The notes under the pieces: model-generated
What the model saw: the letters and a program-made list of their open reading frames with translations, nothing else
Databases searched by the model: none
Told to the model about the DNA's origin: nothing
Translations under genes and position numbers: made by a program
Assembly (NCBI GenBank): GCA_964425605.1
Contig: CAYRNR010000006.1
Location: 1 to 64,000 of the forward strand
DNA: 64,000 bases
Origin: CAYRNR01 sp964425605
Lineage (GTDB): Bacteria; Myxococcota_A; UBA796; UBA9615; CAYRNR01
Reading direction: 5' to 3'
Shown: in pieces, positions 46,775 to 56,112 of the stretch
Numbering within the stretch: the stretch's first letter is position 1
How the letters are laid out: each line of letters starts with the position of its first letter

Positions 46775-47244
46775 GAGGCTTCCCCGACCAGCGCGAGTGA
46801 GCCATTCTCATAGCGAACGACACGTACCCGCCTGTGCCCTGGTGAGGCTTCGGCGTCCAGTGGGATCGCCTCCAGCGCCATGCGCGGAAGCGAGGGCTGG
46901 GGTTCGGGTTCGGTGACATCGGGCGCGTCCAGGTGGATTACTCCTTTCGGCGTCAGGAGAAGATCTGGATCCGACTTCCACGGCGTCACACCTTCCCAAA
47001 GCTCCGGACATGCCGCGATCTCGTGTTCGTCGAACTCTGCCTGCATCAGCAGCCACCATCTCGCAGGAACACCAAAGTAGGCCCCAAGAAGCGCAGCCAT
47101 CTCCGGCGTCAACCGCTGCTCACCAGCGATCAAGCGTCCTATCGTGCTGCGATTGACCCCTATCTGCTTCGCCAGATGGTTGGCGGTGACCGACAGCGGG
47201 GTCATGAAGTCTTCGAACAAGATCCTACCTGGGTGCTCGATCAT
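46771..47244 (-). CDS. HigA-like XRE antitoxin
   Basis: 157 residues from the ATG at 47244 with GGAGGAGAC upstream; the frame is open to 47433. Residues ~5-80 match HigA-type XRE regulators (HPGRILFEDFMTPLSVTANH, NRSTIGRLIAGEQRLTPEM, FGVPARWWLLMQ). A C-terminal ~75-residue extension is unassigned. It is the upstream member of a pair with the nucleotidyltransferase. A palindrome and TTGACA box lie just upstream. Confidence 0.85.
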   Translation of the reverse strand: MIEHPGRILFEDFMTPLSVTANHLAKQIGVNRSTIGRLIAGEQRLTPEMAALLGAYFGVPARWWLLMQAEFDEHEIAACPELWEGVTPWKSDPDLLLTPKGVIHLDAPDVTEPEPQPSLPRMALEAIPLDAEASPGHRRVRVVRYENGSLALVGEAS

Positions 47245-47263
47245 GTCTCCTCCATGACTCAAT

Positions 47264-47289
47264 GTTGCGCGCCACGCAACACCTGTCAA
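47264..47289 (-). promoter_or_regulatory. promoter and operator of the HigA-like/nucleotidyltransferase pair
   Basis: On the minus strand TTGACA (complement of 47284-47289) is followed by gttgcg-tggcg-cgcaac (complement of 47264-47280). The inverted repeat lies just downstream of the -35, suited to HigA-type autorepression. No good -10 is seen. Confidence 0.5.
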
Positions 47290-47429
47290 GTCACGGCCCT
47301 CTATTGACGAGGCCTGCGCGGCCACCCCACGGCCACACCAGCATCCCCCAACCTCCCTCAACATCCCCCAACAAGCATCACGGTCGATCAACGATTCCCC
47401 AACAAGTTCAACCAACTCCCCGAAAACCC

Positions 47430-49019
47430 TCACTCCTCATCATCCCCCTCGCTCCCCCCATGCGTCTCCGCCACGACCCAGTCACCCCCAACACGAACGG
47501 GCCGCTGTCGTCCTGGGACGCCCGCGCTTCGTCCACTCAGAAGACCTGCACCGCAGATTCTGGTTTCATCCCATGTTGCGTGGATGTCGGCGGCAATGGT
47601 CTTGAAATAGACCTCGCACTTGTCTGAGCCGGACAGATCGATTCTGCGGTCCTTCACGTAGTGCCGGCCATCGAACACCCATATCCAGCCGTCGAGGATG
47701 CCGAAACCGATGTCATAAGTGACAGAAACGATGTCGTGATGGTCATCGTGCGTGGATGCGAGGATGTCGATGCGGTGCCCGCCGACCTCGCCGGTGGCGT
47801 CCGGATGCAACAGGGGCGTGCCGGCCTGGTCGACGATCGTGAACCAGACCGTGTTGGCCCCCGAGTTGTTCTCGACGAAGACCTCAGGTACGCCGTCATC
47901 GTCCAGGTCGTACGTGAGGGTCTTTCGCCGGCTCTGTCCGTCCGGCAGAGGTTGGAGCTTGATTCCCGGGAGGTCCGTATCGTCTTCGAAGCTTTCGATG
48001 TACTCGTGCGAGTTCCCCGTCTCCGGAGTCCCCTCGTCCGATGGGTGCGGGTCCTGCCGAGGACCGTCTGCTCTTCCGCAGCTGGGATGGGCCGGATCCC
48101 AGCACGAGATCATCAGGGACCGGACACCGTCGTGGCCGTCGGAAAACCGAAGTGAACCCGCCTGACACGCACGCGGATCGTCGGGGGTTGGGGCGCAGGC
48201 TACGGCGGTGGTGAAGACGACGCCCTCGCCGGAGTCGCACACGAGCGATCCCGCCTCTGCCGGCAGGCCGCTGGAAGAGGGGACGTCGTTGACCGCGTAG
48301 GAACACGACCAGCCATCCAGGCCGTGGTCGAGGGTCCCGTGCCGCTCCGTCACGATGTGTTCGTGGGACGAACGTCCGGGGTCGGCGACCAGAACCTGCC
48401 AGACGAACTCCAGCGACATCGCATCATCGCTGTTCACGCTCTCGGCCGACGCTCTGGGCGTCCCGTCCTCTGCCGCAGTCCTCATCCCCAGCCCTCCGCC
48501 GGCAACGGTGGATTCCCTGGGATCGGCCGGGAGTTGGACCGTGGGCCGCTCCCCAGGCGGGTTGACCGATGAGCAGGTCAGCGCGGCGTGGCGACCCGGC
48601 CACTGTTCACCGACCACCGCGATCAACGAGCCGCTGCCGTGATCCGTCGGCCTGGACTCGGCCGTCTTGCACAACACCAGCGTATCGACCATCTTGCCCG
48701 TCGCCAGGTGCTCGCATGCCAGCTTGCCGAATTGCGACAACGTCGAGTCCACGCTCTGTACGGGGTCGACCTGGTAGCCGCAAAACCAACCATCGAGGCC
48801 CAGGTCTAGGTCGCCAATCGCGGGTCGAAGGGCCTGGCGCTGGCCGTCCAGGTCCACGAACCAATGGAAGCCCGGGGTGGCACCACTGTCCTCTCCCGTC
48901 GCTGGTTGCACGGCCGCCACGGACCGAGCACACCCCGCCAAGGTCAGCCCCCAAGCGACCGACAATCCCACCATGGTCACTGTCGAGAACACCCGTTTCA
49001 TCGCGCCGTGTCTTCCCAT
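47430..49019 (-). CDS. lipoprotein with VCBS-like C-terminal region
   Basis: 529 residues from an ATG with GAGGTGGAG upstream; starts at 49061 and 49001 are alternatives. The lipobox is LTLAGC after a hydrophobic segment (MVGLSVAWGL). Two similar domains (LDLGLDGWFCGYQVD and LDHGLDGWSCSYAVND, each followed by a Cys-containing strand) suggest internal duplication. The C-terminal part (TYDLDDDGVPEVFVENNSGA, YDIGFGILDGWIWVFDG) resembles FG-GAP/VCBS repeats. The last residues (AETHGGSEGDDEE) are encoded by attachment-site copy 4 and island sequence, so island insertion changed the C-terminus. Confidence 0.75.
   Translation of the reverse strand: MGRHGAMKRVFSTVTMVGLSVAWGLTLAGCARSVAAVQPATGEDSGATPGFHWFVDLDGQRQALRPAIGDLDLGLDGWFCGYQVDPVQSVDSTLSQFGKLACEHLATGKMVDTLVLCKTAESRPTDHGSGSLIAVVGEQWPGRHAALTCSSVNPPGERPTVQLPADPRESTVAGGGLGMRTAAEDGTPRASAESVNSDDAMSLEFVWQVLVADPGRSSHEHIVTERHGTLDHGLDGWSCSYAVNDVPSSSGLPAEAGSLVCDSGEGVVFTTAVACAPTPDDPRACQAGSLRFSDGHDGVRSLMISCWDPAHPSCGRADGPRQDPHPSDEGTPETGNSHEYIESFEDDTDLPGIKLQPLPDGQSRRKTLTYDLDDDGVPEVFVENNSGANTVWFTIVDQAGTPLLHPDATGEVGGHRIDILASTHDDHHDIVSVTYDIGFGILDGWIWVFDGRHYVKDRRIDLSGSDKCEVYFKTIAADIHATWDETRICGAGLLSGRSAGVPGRQRPVRVGGDWVVAETHGGSEGDDEE
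47457..47473 (+). repeat. attachment-site copy 4 (right end of island DNA)
   Basis: cccatgcgtctccgcca again, with left flank tcatcatccccctcgctcccc like that of copy 3. Chromosomal sequence resumes to the right. The copy lies inside the 3' end of the lipoprotein gene. Confidence 0.75.
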
Positions 49020-49102
49020 CGCTCCACCTCGGGCGCGTAGGATAACCCAGGAGCAGGACACACTGTCGAGGGCCCTAGATTCGTGACGTGAAGGGGTCGA
49101 GA

Positions 49103-49136
49103 GCAGGTGCCACTAGCGATGGCGGGTCTCCGCCAC
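49103..49136. repeat. dispersed palindromic repeat, copy 1
   Basis: gcaggtgccactagcgatggcgggtctccgcca-like; the core tggcggg-tct-ccgcca can fold. Related copies lie at 54361, 56015 and 58347, always between genes. It sits in the otherwise empty 49020-49249 gap. Confidence 0.55.
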
Positions 49137-49249
49137 AGGCCAGAATTCGCCTTCAGATACACACGGTTCGCCATCAGGCCACCAACGGTAACCCTTGAAC
49201 TGCCCTTGTTTTGTGGATTTCTGGGCCTACGTGAACGCCCTGGGCGATC

Positions 49250-49476
49250 CTAGATGGACTCGTACCAGTCGGCATCGACAATGACCTGCTCGACCATCTC
49301 CATCTTCAGCCCTGGACCTCGCTCCTCGAGCAGGTCCATGAGCGTTTCCCCGGCGATGAGGTCGATGGGCGGTGCACTGTCTCGCGTAGCTTCCTTCTTG
49401 GCATCGTGGGTGAACGTACCCGTGGTGATGAACAGCCCCTCGTCGCCCCGACCAACCACCGCGACGACGACGCGTC

Positions 49477-49480
<4 letters not shown>
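49250..49480 (-). pseudogene. C-terminal remnant of an Mrr-type restriction endonuclease
   Basis: The frame reads VVVAVVGRGDEGLFITTGTF, then HDAKKEATRDSAPPIDLIAG and ETLMDLLEE to the stop. This is the conserved C-terminal part of Mrr-like nuclease domains (GLFITTG.F...A..EA.R). The N-terminal DNA-binding domain and the first catalytic residues are absent; the sequence runs into the 3' end of the kinase gene. Confidence 0.65.
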
Positions 49481-51141
<1,661 letters not shown>

Positions 51142-51225
51142 ACCCGTTGTTACCGCGCTCTATCGGGCACTGTCCAGTAGGCTGGAACCTCGCCGGAACC
51201 TCGCGGGCAAGGGGGCCAACGGCGT

Positions 51226-51861
51226 TCAGCAGCCCAGATAGTCCCGCAACACCGACTCGCCGGTGATCCCCACCATCTCATCGCACGGCACTGGAAGCGT
51301 CATGAACACCAGCCTGGCGTCGGAGGCGGAGTCGGGCAGGTCGTCCAGGGTGAACCGCGGCCTGCCCACCCCGCGGGGGAAGTGCTCGTAGGTGCAGGTC
51401 AGGCGGGCGCTGGACAGATCCGACGCGCAGATGTCGGGATCCTCCGAGCCGTACAGGGCGTTGGTCACGTCCACTGACACAAAACAGGTCCCGGGATCGG
51501 TGGGGATCAGCAAGTCGTCCAGGCCGTTCATGCGCGGCAGGTCGAAGGTCTGGGTCATGGTTCCCCGCAGCTCCATGGTGTGGTCGCCCTTGCTCAGGCG
51601 GACCTCGGTGACCCCGGGCTCGGTGAGCTCCATGGACAGGCTCCCGTCCACCCACAGCTGCACCGTCTCGTGCTGCTGGTGATACAGGTAGATCGTGGCC
51701 TCGCCGAACATGCCCTGCCAGATGGCATACCCTCCCCCGCCGCAGAACGAGGCCAAACACGCGACCCCGATGAAACCGAAGAGGGCAATGCTGATCTTGC
51801 GACCCCGGGCGCGCCCCCGCTCGATGCCTTCCTGGAAGGCTTGTTCGGGAGTCATGGCCAT
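51226..51861 (-). CDS. single-pass membrane protein of unknown function
   Basis: 211 residues from the ATG at 51861 with CGGAGG upstream. A basic stretch (GIERGRARGRKIS) precedes one membrane helix (IALFGFIGVACLASFCGGGG). The outer part has short strands (TIYLYHQQHETVQLWVDGS, EVRLSKGDHTMELRGT) like a PEGA-type fold and four Cys. Same strand as the kinase 84 bp away, so a functional link is possible. Confidence 0.7.
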   Translation of the reverse strand: MAMTPEQAFQEGIERGRARGRKISIALFGFIGVACLASFCGGGGYAIWQGMFGEATIYLYHQQHETVQLWVDGSLSMELTEPGVTEVRLSKGDHTMELRGTMTQTFDLPRMNGLDDLLIPTDPGTCFVSVDVTNALYGSEDPDICASDLSSARLTCTYEHFPRGVGRPRFTLDDLPDSASDARLVFMTLPVPCDEMVGITGESVLRDYLGC

Positions 51862-51913
51862 GGCGGTCCTCCGCAGAGTCTTCGGCCCAAGATTGCGCAC
51901 AACCGTCGAGGAC

Positions 51914-52420
51914 TCAATCGCCGAACACCTTGATCCAATCCCACATGAAGAACCACGCGACCACGACGGAGACCGCGTTGTGGGCGATGGCTCCAGCGCA
52001 AAACCACTTCTTCCTCCGGTCCCTGCCGGCCATCGCGAGCACGCCCAAGGCGAGGAACGGCCCCACGAAGAGCGGCACGAAGAGAAACCACACCGGGAAC
52101 AACAGGAGCGGCCACAGAAACGACGCGGCGAGCACGGCCTTGGCCGGGCCCCGGGCGTACATCAAAGAGGCGAACGCGCCGTACAGCGACAGGAAGAAGA
52201 CCACTCCGAGAGGAATCGAGTAGGTCCGGACCAGGCGCTCGATCCCCGGGGCGAGCCAGGGGCACTCTTCCACAGCCTCCTCGGCCGTCAGACCTCCTGG
52301 ATAGGGCTCTTGCTGCCAGTACGCGTGGTTGTTCCACAGAACCCCGATGACGGCGAGAGTCAGCGCCAGAACCGCCACGCTCCCATGCTCGACCATCTTG
52401 GTTCGGTTCATCATCCTCAT
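51914..52420 (-). CDS. four-helix membrane protein of unknown function
   Basis: 168 residues from an ATG with TGGAGAA upstream. Four hydrophobic segments (VAVLALTLAVIGVLW, PLGVVFFLSLYGAFASL, LLLFPVWFLFVPLFVG, HNAVSVVVAWFFMW) and a loop with a single Cys (VEECPWLAPG). No family recognised. Same strand as the gene downstream, 52 bp apart. Confidence 0.7.
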   Translation of the reverse strand: MRMMNRTKMVEHGSVAVLALTLAVIGVLWNNHAYWQQEPYPGGLTAEEAVEECPWLAPGIERLVRTYSIPLGVVFFLSLYGAFASLMYARGPAKAVLAASFLWPLLLFPVWFLFVPLFVGPFLALGVLAMAGRDRRKKWFCAGAIAHNAVSVVVAWFFMWDWIKVFGD

Positions 52421-52577
52421 CGAGTTCTCCAGCCTCAATGAACACGACTCCGGCGCGCTTGTTCCGGGGAACGAAGGGAGCACAGGGTTGGTGCTGGCGA
52501 TTTGCCTCGGACCGGAGAGGACACCCCACGCGAGCTGGCTGTGGATGCCCGCGGCCTTGCGGTCGACAAGGTTGGCT

Positions 52578-52886
52578 TCAGGTCGTGGGTTTCGGGGCCT
52601 TCGAGACAGAAACTACCGCACACGTAGTGGTCAACAAGACCGTGATCGGGGCGAAGACCAGTTTTACGGCCATACTTTGGGACGCCAGATTGCCCAAGGT
52701 GTTCAGCGCCACGAAGACCGTCACGAGCCAGGACAGTATCTTGAAGGCCGTCGGAATCGGAGGATTCCCGACGACCCCCGCCCGGCGCAGAACCACGTAT
52801 GCGAAGAGGACAAGGAACGCCGCCGCAACGATGCTGGCCATCCTGAGCTGGGCGGTGCGGTCCGTGCAGGGGGATGAGCCATTCAC
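52578..52886 (-). CDS. small three-helix membrane protein
   Basis: About 102 residues from a GTG at 52886; a GTG at 52898 is equally possible and the frame is open to 53105. Hydrophobic segments are MASIVAAAFLVLFAYVVL, FKILSWLVTVFVALNTL and LVFAPITVLLTTTCAVVSV. No catalytic motif or recognised family. The ~170 bases upstream to the SDR stop hold nothing convincing. Confidence 0.55.
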   Translation of the reverse strand: MNGSSPCTDRTAQLRMASIVAAAFLVLFAYVVLRRAGVVGNPPIPTAFKILSWLVTVFVALNTLGNLASQSMAVKLVFAPITVLLTTTCAVVSVSKAPKPTT

Positions 52887-53058
52887 TTCACCTCGCACTT
52901 GGCGTCGAAACGATGGTCTGGGTAGGCACGGTCTCCACAGAATCCGGGGCACGGGCAATCCATCCCAGAGTCTCGTCCATCCACCGAGATGCCAGCACAC
53001 CCTGCGCATCTGGACAACCCCAGATCCCCGCAGTCCCTCGCGAAGCAGACGCGCCTGG

Positions 53059-53967
53059 TCAGGCCGACGTGAGACTCTCGGCGATCCGAGCTGTCTGCTC
53101 GTCACCGGACAGCTCCAGGCTGGTCTCCCACAGCCTGTCCTGCGATCCCTGATCCAGGGCTGCTTGTTCTTCCTCCAGCTCCACGAAGTCCCCCTTCTTC
53201 CAGGTCATCAACTTGCCGGATTTCTTCGAGCTCGCGGACCGGGACTCGCAGAACAAAGGTGAGATGATCTCCCCGCACTCCTCGATGGTGATGAACTGGC
53301 CGAAGAGCTTCAGGAGCGTGGCCATGGCCTTCATGGGCAAGGGGATGATGTTGAGCTGGTTGGTCCAGACGGTCTTGGGGATTCGAAAGCCATAGCAGGA
53401 CACTTTTGCGCCGGCGCGCTCGGCCAAGAGGCGGTGCAGACGGAGATAGAACATCCTCTTGGCCGCCATCCCCTGCATGACGCCGGCCTCGTAGCCCCAC
53501 TTCTTCTCCATCTGCAGGTCGTCCCAGAGGATCTCCCCTCCCTCGTTGACGTTGAAGACGACTCTGCCGCCGTGGTCCGACTTCTCGAGCAGGTCGAGGA
53601 GGTTCAGGGTCAGCACGAACTGCGAGAGGTAGTTCACCTGAAAATGTGGATCCATGCCGTCTTCGGTCTCGACACGTCCGGCGGCGTAGCCCAGGCCCGC
53701 GTTGATGTACACGCCGTCCAGCGTGTCGTGCCGGCCACGGATCTCCTCGACAGCAGCTCGAACGTCGCCGAGCTTGGCGAGGTCGCAGAGGACCGTCGAG
53801 ATCTGACGGTTCGTGGTGATGTTCGAGATCTCCTCGACCGTCGCCTCACCGCGCTGCTCGGACCTGCACAGGATGATGACCTCGTGACGCTGGTCATCGC
53901 GCTGTGCCAGGGCCAACGCGACGCCCTTCCCCATCCCGTTGCTGCCGCCTGTTACCAGGACCTTCAT
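53059..53967 (-). CDS. SDR-family protein lacking the usual catalytic Tyr
   Basis: 302 residues from the ATG at 53967 (MKVLVTGGSNGMGKGVALAL). The nucleotide-binding TGGSNGMG and YINAGLG are present. Where YxxxK is expected the sequence reads GVMQGMAAKRMF, so Lys is kept but Tyr is not. An extended C-terminal ~90 residues is unlike classical SDRs (WKKGDFVELEEEQAALDQ). It may have lost oxidoreductase activity or use another residue. It lies upstream, on the same strand, of the small membrane protein. Confidence 0.8.
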   Translation of the reverse strand: MKVLVTGGSNGMGKGVALALAQRDDQRHEVIILCRSEQRGEATVEEISNITTNRQISTVLCDLAKLGDVRAAVEEIRGRHDTLDGVYINAGLGYAAGRVETEDGMDPHFQVNYLSQFVLTLNLLDLLEKSDHGGRVVFNVNEGGEILWDDLQMEKKWGYEAGVMQGMAAKRMFYLRLHRLLAERAGAKVSCYGFRIPKTVWTNQLNIIPLPMKAMATLLKLFGQFITIEECGEIISPLFCESRSASSKKSGKLMTWKKGDFVELEEEQAALDQGSQDRLWETSLELSGDEQTARIAESLTSA

Positions 53968-53997
53968 CTTCGAATCCTCCCTGGCCGGGTGCCACAC

Positions 53998-54420
53998 GGA
54001 GCCACGGTATCATCTCCGTGGGAGCGAGCCACGGGAGCACGCGGGGAGACCACGGGCCTCCAGCCCGGCACGACCCCTCGAGCCGTACATGCACGTACAG
54101 GCCTCCAGCGGGCTCCTGCTCCCGCTCGTGAATCGTCTGGAACCTCGCTCGGAAGCCTGTCCGGCGGCCTGTCCTACAAGCGGAGCCTGCTATTTCCGAA
54201 CGACCCACAGAAAGGAAGAACGCTGCGGCCCGACCTGGAGCTGACCCTCGCCGACCTGGAATCCATGGGGTTCGATCCCAACGCCACCGTGCGGTTTGCC
54301 CTCACCGCGGCCCAGCCCCCGCGCACCGGGAGCCAGGTGACGCCGTAGGCACTGGATGTCAGGGTGGGTGTCACTGGTGCGATCATGGGTCTCCGGCACC
54401 CAGGGTTCAACATCCGGACA
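53998..54420. other. intergenic stretch with possible gene remnant
   Basis: No complete gene is seen. A plus-strand frame ends KRSLLFPNDPQKGRTLRPD, LELTLADLESMGFDPNAT and stops at 54348; it may be the end of a lost gene, without an identifiable start. The right end holds a dispersed palindromic repeat. Confidence 0.35.
54361..54400. repeat. dispersed palindromic repeat, copy 2
   Basis: agggtgggtgtcactggtgc then gatcatgggtctccggcacc; shares gggtgtcactggtgcgat and gggtctcc with the copies at 56015 and 58347, but the palindrome core is altered. Confidence 0.55.
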
Positions 54421-55437
54421 TCACCCGTCGGCAGCAGCACCCGATCCATCACGATGAGGGATCACGATCACGTTTCCCTTCTTGTGCCCTCCATCGACAT
54501 ATCGATGGGCCTCGACGATTTGTTCCAGCGGATAGGTTCGGTCGATGACCGGGCTCAGATGGCCCTCCTCCACGAGTCTCGCGACGAAGGCCAGGTCTTC
54601 GCTGATGTCACTTGCGGGCCTGTATGCATTGGTCACGGCCATGGCCTTCTTGCCGCTCGTCATGGATGTCCACTTCATCTGAAGTGAAACAGACAGGGTT
54701 GGGACGGTCGTGAGATAGGTTCCCCCTGGCTCGAGCACACGTTTGCATCGTGCGAACGGAGTCTTGCCCACCGTGTCGAAGATGATGTCGTACTCCCGTC
54801 CGGCCTCGGAGAAATCCTCCTCGGTGTAGTCGATCACATGATCGGCGCCCAGGGATTTGACCAGCCGCATGTTGCTCGTACTGCAGACCCCGGTGACTTC
54901 GGCCCCGTAGTACTTGGCGACTTGCACGGCGGCGGTGCCCACGCTTCCCGAGGCACCATTGACGAGGACCTTGTGTCCGCTCTGCACGTTCCCGTTATCC
55001 CGGAGCGCAGGCAATGCCATGATCGCCCCGATGGTGGCGATGGCTTCTTCGTAGGTCTTGTCGTTTGGTTTCGCCGCGAGCACCTTGTCCTCGGCCAGAC
55101 AGGTGTATTGGGCATGGGCGCCGGCATCCTTGACGTTGATTCCGAACACCTGATCGCCCACCGAGAACCGCTTCACATCTCCTCCTACCGCGACGATTTC
55201 TCCGGCCAGTTCGAACCCAGGAATGGGTTTCTTTGGCTTCGTCAGACCGAACATCAGTCGCATGGGGAGCCAGGTCAGGGTACCGAACCTGGATCCTCGG
55301 ATCATGGAGTCCTCCACCGCCACGGCCGCTGCATAGATCTTGATCAGCACCTCTTTGTCCCTGGGGGTGGGTCTCTCCACCTCTTCGATCCGAAGAACCT
55401 CGGGGGGGCCGTACTCCTTGTACACGACGGCTTTCAT
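54421..55437 (-). CDS. MDR-family NAD(P)-dependent quinone reductase/alcohol dehydrogenase
   Basis: 338 residues, typical for medium-chain quinone oxidoreductase-like proteins. The GroES-like N-terminus (MKAVVYKEYGPPEVLRIEEV, PGFELAGEIVAVGGDVKRFS) is followed by a Rossmann domain (VLVNGASGSVGTAAVQVAKY). No structural zinc Cys cluster is present, fitting the zinc-free branch. It is divergent from an HxlR regulator across 147 bp with repeated GTATACA boxes, the usual layout for HxlR-controlled quinone or aldehyde stress genes. Confidence 0.92.
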   Translation of the reverse strand: MKAVVYKEYGPPEVLRIEEVERPTPRDKEVLIKIYAAAVAVEDSMIRGSRFGTLTWLPMRLMFGLTKPKKPIPGFELAGEIVAVGGDVKRFSVGDQVFGINVKDAGAHAQYTCLAEDKVLAAKPNDKTYEEAIATIGAIMALPALRDNGNVQSGHKVLVNGASGSVGTAAVQVAKYYGAEVTGVCSTSNMRLVKSLGADHVIDYTEEDFSEAGREYDIIFDTVGKTPFARCKRVLEPGGTYLTTVPTLSVSLQMKWTSMTSGKKAMAVTNAYRPASDISEDLAFVARLVEEGHLSPVIDRTYPLEQIVEAHRYVDGGHKKGNVIVIPHRDGSGAAADG

Positions 55438-55515
55438 CGCTCCTCCTCCAGTGTCTGTTCAGAGCGCGTTAGGTCTCATGCTTGCCCGCTCGGCGCTCAA
55501 CCAGACCATAACCAC

Positions 55516-55560
55516 GTGGTATACAATGTAAAGCTGATATACACTGGCTAGTGGTATACA
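55516..55560. promoter_or_regulatory. operator region with repeated GTATACA boxes
   Basis: gtggtatacaatgta (from 55516), gatatacactgg (from 55535) and gtggtataca (55551-55560) recur at ~18-base spacing between the divergent MDR and HxlR genes. The core GTATAC is palindromic. Suited to binding HxlR dimers. Confidence 0.65.
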
Positions 55561-55584
55561 TGAGGATACCGCTGGAGGTTCGAG

Positions 55585-55938
55585 ATGACGGAACGAACGA
55601 CGATGAAGGACTGCAGCCGCGATCTTCTCGCAGTCCGAGACGCGCTGGACGTCTTCAGCGGCAAGTGGAAGATCCCGATCCTCGGCGCCCTCATCAAATT
55701 CAAGGAGCTTCGGTTCAAGGAACTGCAACGAGTCGTGGATGGCATCACGCCAAAGATGCTGTCCAAGGAGCTGAAGGAGCTGGAGATGCACCAGCTCGTT
55801 TCACGCACGGTGCTCGACACCAGGCCGGTCACCGTGACCTATGCGATCACCCCCTATGGAGAAACCTGTCAGAGGGTGATCATGGAGCTGTATAGCTGGG
55901 GGGTGAACCACCGAAAGAGGATACTGGGCAAAGCCTGA
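55585..55938 (+). CDS. HxlR-family winged-helix regulator
   Basis: 117 residues, standard length. The HxlR core is clear: SGKWKIPILGALIKFKELRF, ELQRVVDGITPKMLSKELKE, and PVTVTYAITPYG. Cys10 near the N-terminus (MKDCSRD) could be a redox or electrophile sensor, as in some family members. It probably controls the divergent MDR gene and itself through the GTATACA boxes. Confidence 0.92.
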   Translation: MTERTTMKDCSRDLLAVRDALDVFSGKWKIPILGALIKFKELRFKELQRVVDGITPKMLSKELKELEMHQLVSRTVLDTRPVTVTYAITPYGETCQRVIMELYSWGVNHRKRILGKA

Positions 55939-56014
55939 GCAATCCTGGTGGCCCAGATGCTGTCCCTCACTCAGCCCTTCCCTTCCTCGCTATCCACCTG
56001 CAATCGTCGTCGGA

Positions 56015-56054
56015 GAGAGGTGGGTGTCGCTGGTGCGATGGCGGATCCCCGCCA
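56015..56054. repeat. dispersed palindromic repeat, copy 3
   Basis: agaggtgggtgtcgctggtg then cgatggcggatccccgccag; the core tggcgg-atcc-ccgcca folds. It lies in the gap 55939-56112 between convergent genes, which is otherwise empty. Confidence 0.6.
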
Positions 56055-56112
56055 GTCACCCCAAACTCCCACCTTGCCACTCGATGAAAGGCAGGCAATG
56101 AGGGCCGACGGG

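Larger units (their letters stand above)
39408..47473. mobile_element. island module 3 between attachment-site copies 3 and 4
   Basis: About 8.1 kb between selC-end repeats. It carries a HicA-tailed protein, a DUF2786-like protein, Fic, a DUF790/Bax1 - XPB helicase pair and a HigA-like/nucleotidyltransferase pair, all on the minus strand, plus remnants at its left edge. No integrase is present. Confidence 0.6.
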
